Part shown: positions 27,172 through 36,182 of the stretch, in pieces
How positions within the stretch are numbered: the first letter of the stretch is position 1
How the letters are laid out: each line of letters begins with the position of its first letter
Origin: Flectobacillus roseus
GTDB taxonomy: Bacteria > Bacteroidota > Bacteroidia > Cytophagales > Spirosomataceae
DNA: 64,000 nt
NCBI RefSeq assembly: GCF_030056665.1
Contig: NZ_JASHIG010000009.1
Reading direction: 5' to 3' (one strand)
Notes under the pieces: generated by a model
What the model was told of the DNA's origin: nothing
Databases searched by the model: none
Seen by the model: the letters and a program-made list of their open reading frames with translations, nothing else
Translations under genes and position numbers: made by a program

Positions 27172-27461
27172 CATTTTATAAAACACCGTACCATGAATTA
27201 AATAAATTATCTTTAATGCTGTATGTTTTTAGATAATTTATCAAAAATATAAGTATTTATGTTTTATAATTTCTATTTTTTGATTCAATACCAAATGATT
27301 TATTGGTTTGCTTTTTAAATCTTCTTAAAACCTACTAATTTTGTACTTTATAAAGAATTGAGTAAATAATCAAAAAACAATATAGCTATTTAAGTGGCTG
27401 AGATAGAGTTTTTTAAATGCTTAATTTTTCAAGTGTTAGAAATAATAAAAGTAAAAAATAA
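27172..27461 (+). promoter_or_regulatory. Upstream region of ahcY with a -7 motif
   Basis: TAATTTTG at 27336-27343 matches the -7 consensus; the nearest TTTG (27307-27310) is 25 bases before, a long spacing. The implied leader is about 115 nt. It contains GTGGCTGAGA near 27394, but no further riboswitch pattern. Confidence 0.35.
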
Positions 27462-28778
27462 ATGTCAACTACAACACAACCGTACACTCCGTACAAAGTA
27501 AAAGACATCGCCCTTGCTGATTGGGGTCGCAAAGAAATTCGTTTGGCTGAAGCTGAAATGCCAGGTTTGATGGCGCTTCGTGCTGAATATGGTGAATCTA
27601 AGCCATTGGCTGGTGCTCGCATCGCAGGATGTTTGCACATGACTATCCAAACTGCTGTATTGATTGAGACATTGGTAGCTTTGGGTGCTGATGTAACTTG
27701 GTCTTCTTGTAACATCTTCTCTACACAAGATCACGCTGCTGCTGCTATCGCTGCTGCAGGTATCCCAGTTTATGCTTGGAAAGGTATGAACGAAGAAGAG
27801 TTCAACTGGTGTATCGAACAAACTTTGTTCTTTGGCGAAGATCGTCAACCTTTGAACATGATTTTGGATGACGGTGGTGACTTGACTAACATGGTATTTG
27901 ATAACTACCCAGAATTGATTGGTGGTATCAAAGGTTTGTCTGAAGAAACTACAACAGGTGTTCACCGTTTGTATGAGCGTTTGAAAAATGGTACATTGTA
28001 TTTACCAGCTATCAACGTTAACGACTCAGTTACAAAATCTAAATTTGATAACAAATACGGTTGTAAAGAATCATTAGTTGACTCAATCCGTCGTGCGACT
28101 GACTTGATGTTGGCTGGTAAAGTAGCTGTAGTTGCTGGTTATGGTGACGTAGGTAAAGGTTCTGCTGAATCATTGCGTGGTGCTGGTTGCCGTGTGTTAG
28201 TAACTGAAATTGACCCAATTTGTGCGCTTCAAGCGGCAATGGACGGTTTTGAAGTAGTTACAATGGACGAAGCTGCTACTCGTGCAAACATTTTTGTAAC
28301 AGCTACAGGTAACGTAAACATTATCAAAGGTCGTCATTTCTTAGCAATGAAAGACAAAGCGGTAGTTTGTAACATCGGTCACTTCGATAACGAAATCGAT
28401 ATGGCTTGGTTGAACGGAACTTACGGCGCTACTAAACAACAAATCAAACCACAAGTTGATTTGTATACTGTAGAAGGAAAAGAAATCATTGTATTGGCTG
28501 AAGGTCGCTTAGTGAACTTAGGTTGTGCAATGGGTCACCCTTCTTTTGTAATGTCTAACTCATTCTGTAACCAAACTTTGGCTCAATTAGAGTTGTGGTT
28601 GAACACAGACAAATATGAGAAAAACGTATATATCCTTCCAAAACACCTAGATGAGAAAGTAGCGAAATTGCACTTAGCTCACATCGGTGCTAAATTAGAA
28701 GTATTAGACGAAGAGCAAGCTGCTTATATCGGCGTTACTGTAGAAGGTCCATTCAAATCTGACTTGTACCGTTACTAG
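27462..28778 (+). CDS. ahcY: Adenosylhomocysteinase (SAH hydrolase)
   Basis: Converts S-adenosylhomocysteine to adenosine and homocysteine, regenerating methyl cycle intermediates in the cytoplasm. The 438-aa protein carries the N-terminal hallmark ALADWGRKEIRLAEAEMPGLMALR, the substrate motifs ARIAGCLHMTIQTAVLIETL and SSCNIFSTQDHAAAAI, the NAD-binding GYGDVGKGSAESLRG, and the terminal GPFKSDLYRY. The last Lys-Tyr is typical (NAD contact). The length is normal. Codon use is strongly optimised, in line with high expression. It is monocistronic between two terminators. Confidence 0.98.
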   Translation: MSTTTQPYTPYKVKDIALADWGRKEIRLAEAEMPGLMALRAEYGESKPLAGARIAGCLHMTIQTAVLIETLVALGADVTWSSCNIFSTQDHAAAAIAAAGIPVYAWKGMNEEEFNWCIEQTLFFGEDRQPLNMILDDGGDLTNMVFDNYPELIGGIKGLSEETTTGVHRLYERLKNGTLYLPAINVNDSVTKSKFDNKYGCKESLVDSIRRATDLMLAGKVAVVAGYGDVGKGSAESLRGAGCRVLVTEIDPICALQAAMDGFEVVTMDEAATRANIFVTATGNVNIIKGRHFLAMKDKAVVCNIGHFDNEIDMAWLNGTYGATKQQIKPQVDLYTVEGKEIIVLAEGRLVNLGCAMGHPSFVMSNSFCNQTLAQLELWLNTDKYEKNVYILPKHLDEKVAKLHLAHIGAKLEVLDEEQAAYIGVTVEGPFKSDLYRY

Positions 28779-28806
28779 GATTCTGTCCTAAAACGACCTA
28801 TATATC

Positions 28807-28839
28807 AAAGCCTCAATTACTTCGGTAGTTGGGGCTTTG
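28807..28839 (+). terminator. Terminator after ahcY
   Basis: AAAGCCTCAATTAC pairs with GTAGTTGGGGCTTT around a TTCG loop (one G-T and one A-G mismatch), 28 bp after the ahcY stop. Confidence 0.75.
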
Positions 28840-28866
28840 TACTTTCATGCATAAGTATCCAAATAT

Positions 28867-28898
28867 TTTGAATTTATTCAAGAAGTCTACTAAATTTG
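28867..28898 (+). promoter_or_regulatory. Complete Bacteroidota promoter, TTTG-N20-TAAATTTG
   Basis: TTTG (28867-28870), 20-base spacer, TAAATTTG (28891-28898): both consensus elements at correct spacing. It would give the OmpA-like gene at 29128 a leader of about 225 nt. The rest of the 349-bp spacer shows nothing else. Confidence 0.5.
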
Positions 28899-29127
28899 GA
28901 CAAATTCTCCCTTATCCTATCCATTAAAAAAATCAAACTTATTATTGTTCTTTAACCTCCGAAAAAAGAATTCTTAGGATTTGGACACTACTAAATCTTA
29001 AGTAGCTTTCGATTCGTTTGAATCGATAAGTTTTACATGAACCCAATACCTCAAATTATATACTCTGTTGCACAACCACTTACCTATTTGTTGAGTGAAT
29101 TACTGATTTTTTTACTTTGTGCTTTAT

Positions 29128-30681
29128 ATGAAAGGTATTTTACATTGTGCTTGCTTTATTTTTTTATTGGTCACCTGTGAAGATCCGATATGGGGGAAAA
29201 ATTTCGCTGCTGATTCTGTCAAAAAGGAAACAGAGCAGACTTATACGCCGTCTTCACTAACGCTTCGTTTGAGAGATAAACATTCCCGAAAATATATTTT
29301 TGGTCAATTCATCGTACAGTATGAGAATGGTCAAAAGACACTTATCGAAACTGCTTCTACGCATGTTGTCACTTTTACAAAAGAAACAAAACTGACAATC
29401 ATCGCCCAATCAGAAGGCTATCAGAATCAACAACGAACCTTCCAAATTTTACTGGCTCCATTCGGAAAACATTATGAATTTGAAGCATTAATGGAAAAAG
29501 CAGTTGGCGTTATTCGTGTCAATGCCATTGACGCAGAGTCGAAGAAGAATGTCAAAAAAGTAAATTATATTGTCAAAAATATCGATACTGAAGAGTTACA
29601 AAAGTACCTAGCTATCAGTACAGAAGGCATAGTATATTTGAATTTGTTTGATTCACCTCTCAAATATGAACTCGAAATTTCGGCAAAAGGATATGAACCA
29701 CAAACTATCAAATTAGACTCCTCAAGTCTCGACAGAGTGCTAAATTATATGTTGACACCAGTCAAAAAAGCGAGTGTAGTCATTCCAGTAGTGGCACAAG
29801 ACCAGCTGACCAAAGATTTGATTCCTGTATTTGAGGTGGTTTCAACAAACTTAAAATTGACTGAAACCAAGCCCTACAAAGTACTTTTGGTAGATGGTGA
29901 TGAAATAGACGTTGAAATAGCAGCTAAAGAATATCAAACCTATGCTAAGCATTTTGTCGTGACGGATACCCTGTTGAATCTTTCAAAATTGATTATTCCC
30001 CTCGAACGAAAAAGCTACACATTTCTCCTGAAATCCTGGGAAGATCAAGAACTTACAGAACATATTCAGGCTTCGTACAAAGTATTCGATTTAGAGACGA
30101 ATACCATGCTACCCCTAGCTTTTCAAGGTCTATTTCCAATGGTCGAATTGAATCCTTTCAAAGAATACAGTATTCATGTAGTTGCCAATGGCTACGAGCC
30201 TGTTATTGCTCGTTTCGCACCTTTGAATTTTATCAAGAATAAACAATTTTCAATTGATTTTATTCTAAAAAAGAAAAAAGTAATAGCCAAAGTAGAACCT
30301 AATCTCGTTATTCAATCAAAAGAGTTTGGGGTCATCGAAAAAGGCCGAGCTATTACTTTGCGCAATTTATATTTCGACCAGAGTAGTCCTGTTTTACGAA
30401 AAGAATCATTTCAAGAATTAGATTCATTGGTCAATCTTTTGAGAGATAATCCAAGTCTCAAACTCGAAATACGGGGTCATACCGACAATGTGGGAGATTT
30501 TAACTTAAATCTAAAATTATCACAAGACCGTTGCCAGTCAGTCATAGGCTATTTAGTGACAAAAGGTATTCAAGCGGATAGACTGAAGGCGGTCGGACGT
30601 GGGCCTCTAGACCCCGTTGTACCAAATTCGACAGAAGAAAATAAAAAGAAAAATCGCCGTGTAGAGTTTATCCGACAGTGA
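29128..30681 (+). CDS. OmpA-family peptidoglycan-binding outer-membrane protein
   Basis: I prefer the ATG at 29128 (MKGILHCACFIFLLVTCED) to the one at 29119, because it begins directly with a signal-like hydrophobic segment; LVTC may be a lipobox, uncertain because of Asp following closely. The 517-aa mature region includes several beta-sandwich repeats (about 45-380, PEGA or CarboxypepD-reg like, e.g. YEFEALMEKAVGVIRVNA and YELEISAKGYEPQTIKL). The C-terminal OmpA domain follows (about 395-515), with NLYFDQSSPVLRKESFQELD, LEIRGHTDNVGDFNLNLKLS and NRRVEFIRQ. The domain binds peptidoglycan, so the protein ties the outer envelope to the cell wall. Monocistronic. Confidence 0.9.
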   Translation: MKGILHCACFIFLLVTCEDPIWGKNFAADSVKKETEQTYTPSSLTLRLRDKHSRKYIFGQFIVQYENGQKTLIETASTHVVTFTKETKLTIIAQSEGYQNQQRTFQILLAPFGKHYEFEALMEKAVGVIRVNAIDAESKKNVKKVNYIVKNIDTEELQKYLAISTEGIVYLNLFDSPLKYELEISAKGYEPQTIKLDSSSLDRVLNYMLTPVKKASVVIPVVAQDQLTKDLIPVFEVVSTNLKLTETKPYKVLLVDGDEIDVEIAAKEYQTYAKHFVVTDTLLNLSKLIIPLERKSYTFLLKSWEDQELTEHIQASYKVFDLETNTMLPLAFQGLFPMVELNPFKEYSIHVVANGYEPVIARFAPLNFIKNKQFSIDFILKKKKVIAKVEPNLVIQSKEFGVIEKGRAITLRNLYFDQSSPVLRKESFQELDSLVNLLRDNPSLKLEIRGHTDNVGDFNLNLKLSQDRCQSVIGYLVTKGIQADRLKAVGRGPLDPVVPNSTEENKKKNRRVEFIRQ

Positions 30682-30705
30682 TGTGATGACAGATTAGGAA
30701 TGTTT

Positions 30706-30815
30706 GATTTCGGATTTCTAACTTACTATTTTACATTATTTCCGAAATCAGCAATCCCCAATCAGCAATAATAAAAAAATTACATTCACAATTCACCACT
30801 CACAATTCAGCACTA
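30706..30815. repeat. Two repeat families side by side (R4 and R3)
   Basis: R4: GATTTCGGA (30706-30714) and its complement TCCGAAATC (30741-30749), followed by AGCAATCCCCAATCAGC. R3: TACATTCACAATTCACCACT... to TTCAGCACT near 30780-30812. Both fill the spacer after the OmpA gene. Confidence 0.6.
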
Positions 30816-30931
30816 TTATTTGATGGTGCCATGTAATACTTTAAAATATAACTCAGAAAAAAAGCTCTTCCTTGAAAATCAGTATAAAAGCCCTCTCGTT
30901 TACTTTTTCGAGAAACAAACTTACTACCTTT

Positions 30932-31843
30932 ATGTCTACTTCAAACCGTCGTCAGTTTTTAGCTGACTTAACTATGATTGGGGCTGCTTCTATGCTCTCA
31001 CAATCACTTTTTGCTGCAAAACCATCATCTATCAAAATTGCCTATTCTGCCATTACTTGGGGAGGAAAAGACCTCAACGCTATGCAGGATATTGCTTCTT
31101 TGGGATTCAAAGGAATTCAGCTTCGTGCCAATGCTTATGATAATTATAAAACGAAAGTTCAGGAGTTAAAAGACTTATTGAACCAGCATCATTTATCATT
31201 AGCCATGTTTTCGAGTGGTAATGTAGAGGTTGATCCTGCTCGTATTTCTAGCAATGTGGATTATCATGTGGCTCATGCGAGTTTTGTAAAAGCATTAGGT
31301 GGTGATGCGCTTCAATTGACTAATAGTCTGCGAAAAAATAACCAAGCACCAACCAAAGATGAGTTGAAAGCTTTGGCAAAAGTGATGAACCAAATTGGAG
31401 AACAAACAGCTGACTTGGGTGTTCAAACTACCTATCACAATCACATGCACCAATGGGGCGAAACACCAGAAGAAGTAGATATTTTGATGCAAGAGACGAA
31501 TCCTAAATTTGTGAAAATGCTTTTGGATGTAGCCCATTATCACCAAGGAGGAGGCGTACCTGCCAAGGCAGTTGAGCAGTATAAAGACCGATTGTTTGCA
31601 CTACATATCAAAGATGTGAAATCACCTCTAGCAGATAAACCAGACCCTAAAGCCTATAAATTTGTGGAGTTAGGACAAGGAAACGTGGATTTGCCAGCGG
31701 TATTTAAGGCTTTAGAAAAAGTTAAATTTAACCGTTGGGCTGTGGTTGAGTTGGATGGGGTACCCGAACCAAATCGCACACCTCTTGAATCAGCGACTAT
31801 CAGCAAAGCCTATTTGAATGATACTTTGAAACAAAAAATATAG
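30932..31843 (+). CDS. Tat-exported TIM-barrel sugar-phosphate isomerase/epimerase
   Basis: I set the start at ATG 30932 (MSTSNRRQFLADLTMIGAAS), because it places a Tat signal (NRRQFL) at the N-terminus; the upstream ATG at 30872 would add 20 residues before it. The 303-aa protein belongs to the AP endonuclease-2/xylose-isomerase TIM-barrel superfamily (Pfam PF01261). Metal-ligand motifs include YHNHMHQWGE, LLDVAHYHQGG and LFALHIKDVK, and the end has WAVVELDGVPEPNR. Tat-exported relatives in Bacteroidota usually act on sugars or inositols in the periplasm; the substrate is unknown here. Confidence 0.85.
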   Translation: MSTSNRRQFLADLTMIGAASMLSQSLFAAKPSSIKIAYSAITWGGKDLNAMQDIASLGFKGIQLRANAYDNYKTKVQELKDLLNQHHLSLAMFSSGNVEVDPARISSNVDYHVAHASFVKALGGDALQLTNSLRKNNQAPTKDELKALAKVMNQIGEQTADLGVQTTYHNHMHQWGETPEEVDILMQETNPKFVKMLLDVAHYHQGGGVPAKAVEQYKDRLFALHIKDVKSPLADKPDPKAYKFVELGQGNVDLPAVFKALEKVKFNRWAVVELDGVPEPNRTPLESATISKAYLNDTLKQKI

Positions 31844-31880
31844 AATGTTTGAGCGTATCTGAGTGATATTAAATATCCAA

Positions 31881-32162
31881 TTGAGTGATTTAGTGGTTGA
31901 GCGAATGAGTGATTATTTTAAAAATCTGTATTCTAGCGGTAGAGACGCAATGCTTGCGTCTTCAGTTGAGTCATCCTAAATTTTGGCATTTGAGTTATTA
32001 ACCAACTGGTTATCAAAAAATAAGATCGAAAAAATAATTTCGGTCGCATTTTTTAAGCTAAAATTCTAATTGACAAATCTTTAGACGCAAAGCATTGCGT
32101 CTCTACTAGAAAATGTAGATTAAAAATAATCACTCATTCGCTCAACCACTAAATCACTCAAT
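31881..32162. repeat. Inverted pair of R1 repeats around a GGTCG terminator
   Basis: An inverted copy of R1 (31881-31963: TTGAGTGATTTAGTGGTTGA ... GAGACGCAATGCTTGCGTC) and a direct copy (32092-32162: AGACGCAAAGCATTGCGTCT then CTACTAG, TAATCACTCATTCGCTCAAC) flank an imperfect hairpin at 32015-32054. The two arms form a large inverted repeat about 280 bp long. The element lies downstream of the isomerase gene. Confidence 0.7.
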
Positions 32163-32363
32163 ATAGAAATACCTCATGTTTTTGCCTTTTTCTACAAAAA
32201 CACCTATCTTGCAGGGTTTTCAAAACCAACATATTATGAATTAACTATTTCCTCTAAGGTTTTGGTGTAGGCATTGGATAACCCTATCTAGTACACCCAT
32301 TAGCTGACTTCTGACAGCGAGAATGCCCTTTCGAATATTCTTTACAATACATTTTCGGTAATT

Positions 32364-32482
32364 ATTAACTTTTTGATTTTAAGATAAGATACTTGTGATC
32401 TCATGAAAAACTGTCATGCGAAATGATACCGTAATTCATGCTATCATAGCGACGTATGGTCGTGTCTTATTAAAAAGTTAAT
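32364..32482 (+). other. Long-range inverted repeat before the MFS gene
   Basis: ATTAACTTTTT (32364-32374) is complementary to AAAAAGTTAAT (32472-32482); ATAAGATAC and GTGTCTTAT extend the pairing. The inner 70 bases contain smaller palindromes (CTATCATAG and GTCATGCGAAATGATAC). It ends 41 bp before the start codon and could be a structured leader RNA. No known riboswitch pattern. Confidence 0.35.
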
Positions 32483-32523
32483 GTTCTGATAAGCCTTAAA
32501 CAATCGCTAAACACTTCGTCGTT

Positions 32524-33756
32524 ATGTCTGACAAGCGCAACCCTGCCATTATTTTTATTTTTATCACCATGCTCATTGATGTTCTTGGTATTGGTATTAT
32601 CATTCCAATTTTACCAGACTTAATTGAGGAATTTGTTGGAGGAGGAACCTCCAATGCCGCTATTTATGGTTCAATGCTAATGGCATCTTATGCTGTAATG
32701 CAATTTTTGTTATCGCCTGTTATAGGCGGTTTGAGCGACCAATATGGTCGTCGCCCGATCATTTTAGCGTCATTATTGGGCTTCTCGGTAGATTATCTAT
32801 TATTGGCTTTTGCCCCTAATATTACTTGGTTATTTGTGGGTCGTTTGATTGCAGGCGTTACGGGTGCGAGCTTTACCACTGCAAGTGCGTATATTGCCGA
32901 TATCACCAAACCAGAAGACCGTGCCAAAAATTTTGGAATGGTTGGTGCTGCCTTTGGTTTAGGCTTTATTATTGGGCCTGTTATCGGGGGTGTTTTGGGC
33001 GAAATTCATATCAAATTGCCATTTTTTGCTTCGGCAGGACTAACGGCCATTAATTGGTTGTATGGGTATTTTATTTTACCAGAATCTTTACCTAAAGAAA
33101 ACCGTCGTCCCTTTGATTGGCGTCGCTCGAATCCAATAGGAACCTTGTCGAACATGACCAAATATCCCCTGCTGTTTGGCTTATCTATCGCGTTATTTTG
33201 TATCCAATTGGCGGGACAAACCAATCCTAGTACATGGGCATATTACACCAAACTCGTATTTCATTGGACTAAAACAGAGATTGGCTTATCCCTAGGCTTT
33301 GCTGGCGTGGCAGTTGCTATTGTACAAGGGTTTTTGAGTCGAAAAATTATACCCAAACTTGGAGAGAAGAAATCTATCTTAGTTGGATTAGCCTTTTGGT
33401 CGGCTGGTTTTTTCTTATATTCTATAGCTTGGAAAGGCTGGATGATGTACGTCATTATGATGCCCTTTGCTATGGGCGGTATTGCAGGACCTGCAATACA
33501 ATCGGTTATGACACAGCAGGTTGGAGCCGATGAGCAAGGCGAGTTACAAGGTGGAATTACCAGTATATTTAGTATGACCTCCATCTTGGGGCCTATTATT
33601 GCCTCTAACTTATTCAGCTATTTTTCTTCTCCCAATGCTCCAATTTATTTCCCAGGGGCAGCATTTTTTTCGGGATCGGTGTTGGCAGCTCTTGGACTTG
33701 TGATTGCGTATTTATCTTTTCCCAAAAAGAAAGTACAACCATCTGTCAGCGAATAA
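32524..33756 (+). CDS. MFS drug-type exporter, TCR/Tet-like
   Basis: A 410-aa, 12-TM major facilitator transporter. The N-half motif A variant GGLSDQYGRRPIIL (between TM2 and TM3), DVLGIGIIIPILPDLIEEF (TM1) and TM5 motif C-like GLGFIIGPVIGGVLGE indicate the drug:H+ antiporter-1 type (TetA-like). Motif C is typical for exporters. No substrate can be named; Bacteroidota homologs are usually annotated as TCR/Tet MFS transporter and need not confer tetracycline resistance. The upstream region is a 680-bp spacer with repeats and a possible leader structure. Monocistronic. Confidence 0.88.
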   Translation: MSDKRNPAIIFIFITMLIDVLGIGIIIPILPDLIEEFVGGGTSNAAIYGSMLMASYAVMQFLLSPVIGGLSDQYGRRPIILASLLGFSVDYLLLAFAPNITWLFVGRLIAGVTGASFTTASAYIADITKPEDRAKNFGMVGAAFGLGFIIGPVIGGVLGEIHIKLPFFASAGLTAINWLYGYFILPESLPKENRRPFDWRRSNPIGTLSNMTKYPLLFGLSIALFCIQLAGQTNPSTWAYYTKLVFHWTKTEIGLSLGFAGVAVAIVQGFLSRKIIPKLGEKKSILVGLAFWSAGFFLYSIAWKGWMMYVIMMPFAMGGIAGPAIQSVMTQQVGADEQGELQGGITSIFSMTSILGPIIASNLFSYFSSPNAPIYFPGAAFFSGSVLAALGLVIAYLSFPKKKVQPSVSE

Positions 33757-33913
33757 TACGTTTTGTCCTAATTCCGTTTGATAAGTAGCAATAAATAAAG
33801 TAGCTTTCAAGCAGGAATTGGAGCTCAAAGGTTTGATTGAGGTAAGCCATAGGTTTAAATAGTATTTTGAAAAAATCATTATTACATTTCTGCCGAAAGC
33901 CTAATTGTTCAAT

Positions 33914-33982
33914 CTGATTATGAATGTAAGATGTTGATAATTTAAAAAAACATTCACAATTCACAACTCATAATTCAGCACT
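33914..33982. repeat. R3 family repeat before the LolA-like gene
   Basis: CTGATTATGAATGTAAGATG then TTGATAATTT on the left and CATTCACAATTCACAACTCA with TAATTCAGCACT on the right. This resembles the unit at 6070-6155 without the full left arm. Confidence 0.6.
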
Positions 33983-34019
33983 AATACTTAATACCTTATT
34001 AACTAAAACTAAGCAAAAA

Positions 34020-34757
34020 ATGAAGGTTTCAAAATTTTTAGTCTCTGCACTAGTTGTTGTCGCAACCACAGTGTCATCAATGGCTCAAACAGCCGAAGAA
34101 ATAGCAAAAAAACATATCGAAGCTATTGGTGGAGCAGAAAAATGGAAAGCCATTAAAGGCATCGAAATCAAGAATCGTATGTCTATAGGTGGGATGGACG
34201 TGGAGTCTAAATCTATTATTTTGGTAGGGAAGGGACTTCGTACAGAGGCATCTGTGATGGGGCAAAAAATAGTAACAGCATTAGACGGAGATCAAGGCTG
34301 GACCATTCTTCCGTCTATGATGGGAGGTACTGGCGAACCTCAAGAATTACCGAATGCAGTGGCAAAACAAACTAAAGGTCAAATGAATTTTGGCGGCGCT
34401 CTAATCGATTACGTTGAAAAAGGAGCTACGCTTGAATTAGTTGGCAAAGAAAAAGTTGACAATGTGGAGGCGTATCGTTTGAAATTGACAGAAAAAAATG
34501 GTGATGTAACCAATGTATTCGTTTCGCCATCGACATATTATATTGTTAAAACTACTGCCAGCAGAGTGATTAATGCAAAAAGTACAGATATTGAATTGTC
34601 TTTTTCAAATTTTAAAGCAGTAGACGGTTTGATTTTTCCATTTACTACCGAAATTCCATCACCGATGGGAGGAGGTCAAATGACAATGGAAGTTGATTCT
34701 ATCAAATTGAATCCAACAATAGATGAAGCAATTTTCAAAAAACCTTCAAAAAAGTAA
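34020..34757 (+). CDS. Periplasmic LolA-like protein
   Basis: A 245-aa protein with signal peptide MKVSKFLVSALVVVATTVSSMAQ. The mature part resembles the outer-membrane lipoprotein-sorting (LolA/LolB-like) half-barrel family of Bacteroidota: AEEIAKKHIEAIGGAEKWKAIK at the start, GWTILPSMMGG, LELVGKEKVDNVEAYRLKLT, TYYIVKTTASR and DGLIFPFTTEIPSP. Such proteins are predicted lipid or lipoprotein binders; no partner gene is near. The start is fixed by the signal peptide. A terminator follows 79 bp downstream. Confidence 0.75.
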   Translation: MKVSKFLVSALVVVATTVSSMAQTAEEIAKKHIEAIGGAEKWKAIKGIEIKNRMSIGGMDVESKSIILVGKGLRTEASVMGQKIVTALDGDQGWTILPSMMGGTGEPQELPNAVAKQTKGQMNFGGALIDYVEKGATLELVGKEKVDNVEAYRLKLTEKNGDVTNVFVSPSTYYIVKTTASRVINAKSTDIELSFSNFKAVDGLIFPFTTEIPSPMGGGQMTMEVDSIKLNPTIDEAIFKKPSKK

Positions 34758-34836
34758 AATAGAGGATTTTTACTCTAAAATTCTGGTTTGAACCCATGAA
34801 TGAGGAAAAACTTTTCTATTTGACCAAAACAATTTC

Positions 34837-34874
34837 AAAACCTCATAGCTAAATCCAAAAGCTGTGAGGTTTTT
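34837..34874 (+). terminator. Rho-independent terminator
   Basis: AAAACCTCATAGCT pairs with AGCTGTGAGGTTTT (one mismatch) around a 9-base loop, followed by T-rich sequence. Confidence 0.75.
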
Positions 34875-34888
34875 GTTTGCCCTTTTTG

Positions 34889-34896
34889 TAATTTTG
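34889..34896 (+). promoter_or_regulatory. -7 box upstream of pyrD
   Basis: TAATTTTG matches the consensus; the closest TTTG elements (34872-34879) are 9-13 bases upstream, too close, so -33 is unclear. The leader would be about 60 nt. Confidence 0.35.
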
Positions 34897-34961
34897 TTAT
34901 TGTAATAAATCTTAAAAAGTCCTCCAATCCTTCGGATACGGGCGCAGATTCTGACAATATA

Positions 34962-35990
34962 ATGTATAAACTTTTTTTACAGCCACTCTTATTTCGTTTT
35001 GATGCCGAGAAGGCTCACTATTTTACTTTTGATTTAATAAAGGCATTATTCAAAATCCCTTTTTTTCCAACCATTTTCAAAGCTATTTATCAGTATGAAA
35101 ATCCTGCTTTGGAAAAAACAGTATTTGGGTTAAAATTTAAAAATCCAGTTGGCTTAGCAGCTGGTTTGGATAAAAATGCGGTATTAGTAGATGAACTTTC
35201 TGCGATGGGTTTTGGCTTTGTAGAAATAGGAACACTTACCCCAAAACCTCAGCCCGGTAATGACAAGCCTCGTTTGTTTCGTTTGAAGGCAGACGAAGCC
35301 TTAATCAACCGAATGGGTTTTAATAACGATGGTGTAAAGGAAGCGGCAGCACGTTTGAAAAAGCGCAATAGTAATGTCTTGATTGGTGGAAATATTGGTA
35401 AAAATAAAGTTACACCGAACGAAGAAGCTGTGAATGATTATATGATTTGCTTCAACGAACTGTTCGATGTGGTTGACTATTTTGTGGTAAATGTAAGCTC
35501 GCCCAATACGCCAAACTTGAGAGCTTTGCAAGAAAAAGAACCTTTGAAGGATTTGTTACAAACTTTGCAAAAAGATAATGAACGTCGTCCGAAACAAAAG
35601 CCAATTTTGTTGAAAATTGCACCAGATTTGACCGAATCGCAATTGGATGATATTATTGAAATTGTACAAGAAACTAAAATCGCGGGAGTTATTGCCACCA
35701 ATACCACTATTTCAAGAGAAGGCTTACAATCTTCTGAAGAATTAGTTAAAGAAATGGGAGGATTGAGTGGAAAACCCGTTACCAAACGCTCAACAGAAGT
35801 GATTCGTTATTTGTCACAAAAATCAGGAAAAGCATTTCCTATCATCGGTGTGGGAGGTATTCATTCTCCAGAAGATGCTGAAGAAAAACTAAACGCTGGC
35901 GCTGATTTGGTTCAAGTATATACAGGTTTCATTTACGAAGGTCCAGGACTAGTAAGTAGAATTAATCGTTATTTGGCGAAGAAGAAGTAA
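34962..35990 (+). CDS. pyrD: Dihydroorotate dehydrogenase (quinone), class 2
   Basis: Oxidises dihydroorotate to orotate, the fourth step of pyrimidine synthesis, passing electrons to membrane quinone. The 342-aa protein has the N-terminal amphipathic membrane-association region (MYKLFLQPLLFRFDAEKAH) found only in class 2 enzymes and the FMN-barrel motifs NPVGLAAGLDKNA and FGFVEIGTLTPKPQPGN. The GFNNDGV loop and the NVSSPNTPNLR segment, which carries the catalytic Ser of class 2, are also present, as is IGVGGIHSPEDAEEKLNAGA. Length and order are normal. Monocistronic. Confidence 0.97.
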   Translation: MYKLFLQPLLFRFDAEKAHYFTFDLIKALFKIPFFPTIFKAIYQYENPALEKTVFGLKFKNPVGLAAGLDKNAVLVDELSAMGFGFVEIGTLTPKPQPGNDKPRLFRLKADEALINRMGFNNDGVKEAAARLKKRNSNVLIGGNIGKNKVTPNEEAVNDYMICFNELFDVVDYFVVNVSSPNTPNLRALQEKEPLKDLLQTLQKDNERRPKQKPILLKIAPDLTESQLDDIIEIVQETKIAGVIATNTTISREGLQSSEELVKEMGGLSGKPVTKRSTEVIRYLSQKSGKAFPIIGVGGIHSPEDAEEKLNAGADLVQVYTGFIYEGPGLVSRINRYLAKKK

Positions 35991-35994
35991 CTAA

Positions 35995-36086
35995 AGGCAT
36001 AAGTCATAAAGGTGCAAAGTGGCAAAGTGTTTATTATTTGTAATTAAAATCACTATTTAACTTTGTGCCTTTGAACCTTTGTCCCT
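35995..36086. repeat. GGCACAAAG-type inverted repeat (R5)
   Basis: AAAGGTGCAAAGTGGCAAAG on the left mirrors CTTTGTGCCTTTGAACCTTT on the right. A similar element lies at 44704-44782. Confidence 0.55.
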
Positions 36087-36142
36087 ATTGATTTTTTCCT
36101 TACTCTAATCCGATTTGAGAGGTTGAAATAACTCAAATCACC

Positions 36143-36170
36143 ATTTCGAAGGGCGAACATACTTCGAAAT
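36143..36170. promoter_or_regulatory. Inverted repeat next to the ftsK start, possible operator
   Basis: ATTTCGAAG (36143-36151) and CTTCGAAAT (36162-36170) form a perfect 9-bp inverted repeat with a 10-base spacer; its centres are about two helical turns apart, as expected of a dimeric regulator site. It is 12 bases before ATG 36183. A role is inference only. Confidence 0.4.
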
Positions 36171-36182
36171 ATTTAAAATGTT

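Noticed and set aside
27391..27410. GTGGCTGAGA, similar to a TPP riboswitch core
   Set aside because: The other conserved TPP elements (GGGGTGC before and the ACCTGA block after) are missing, and the downstream gene ahcY is not a thiamine gene.
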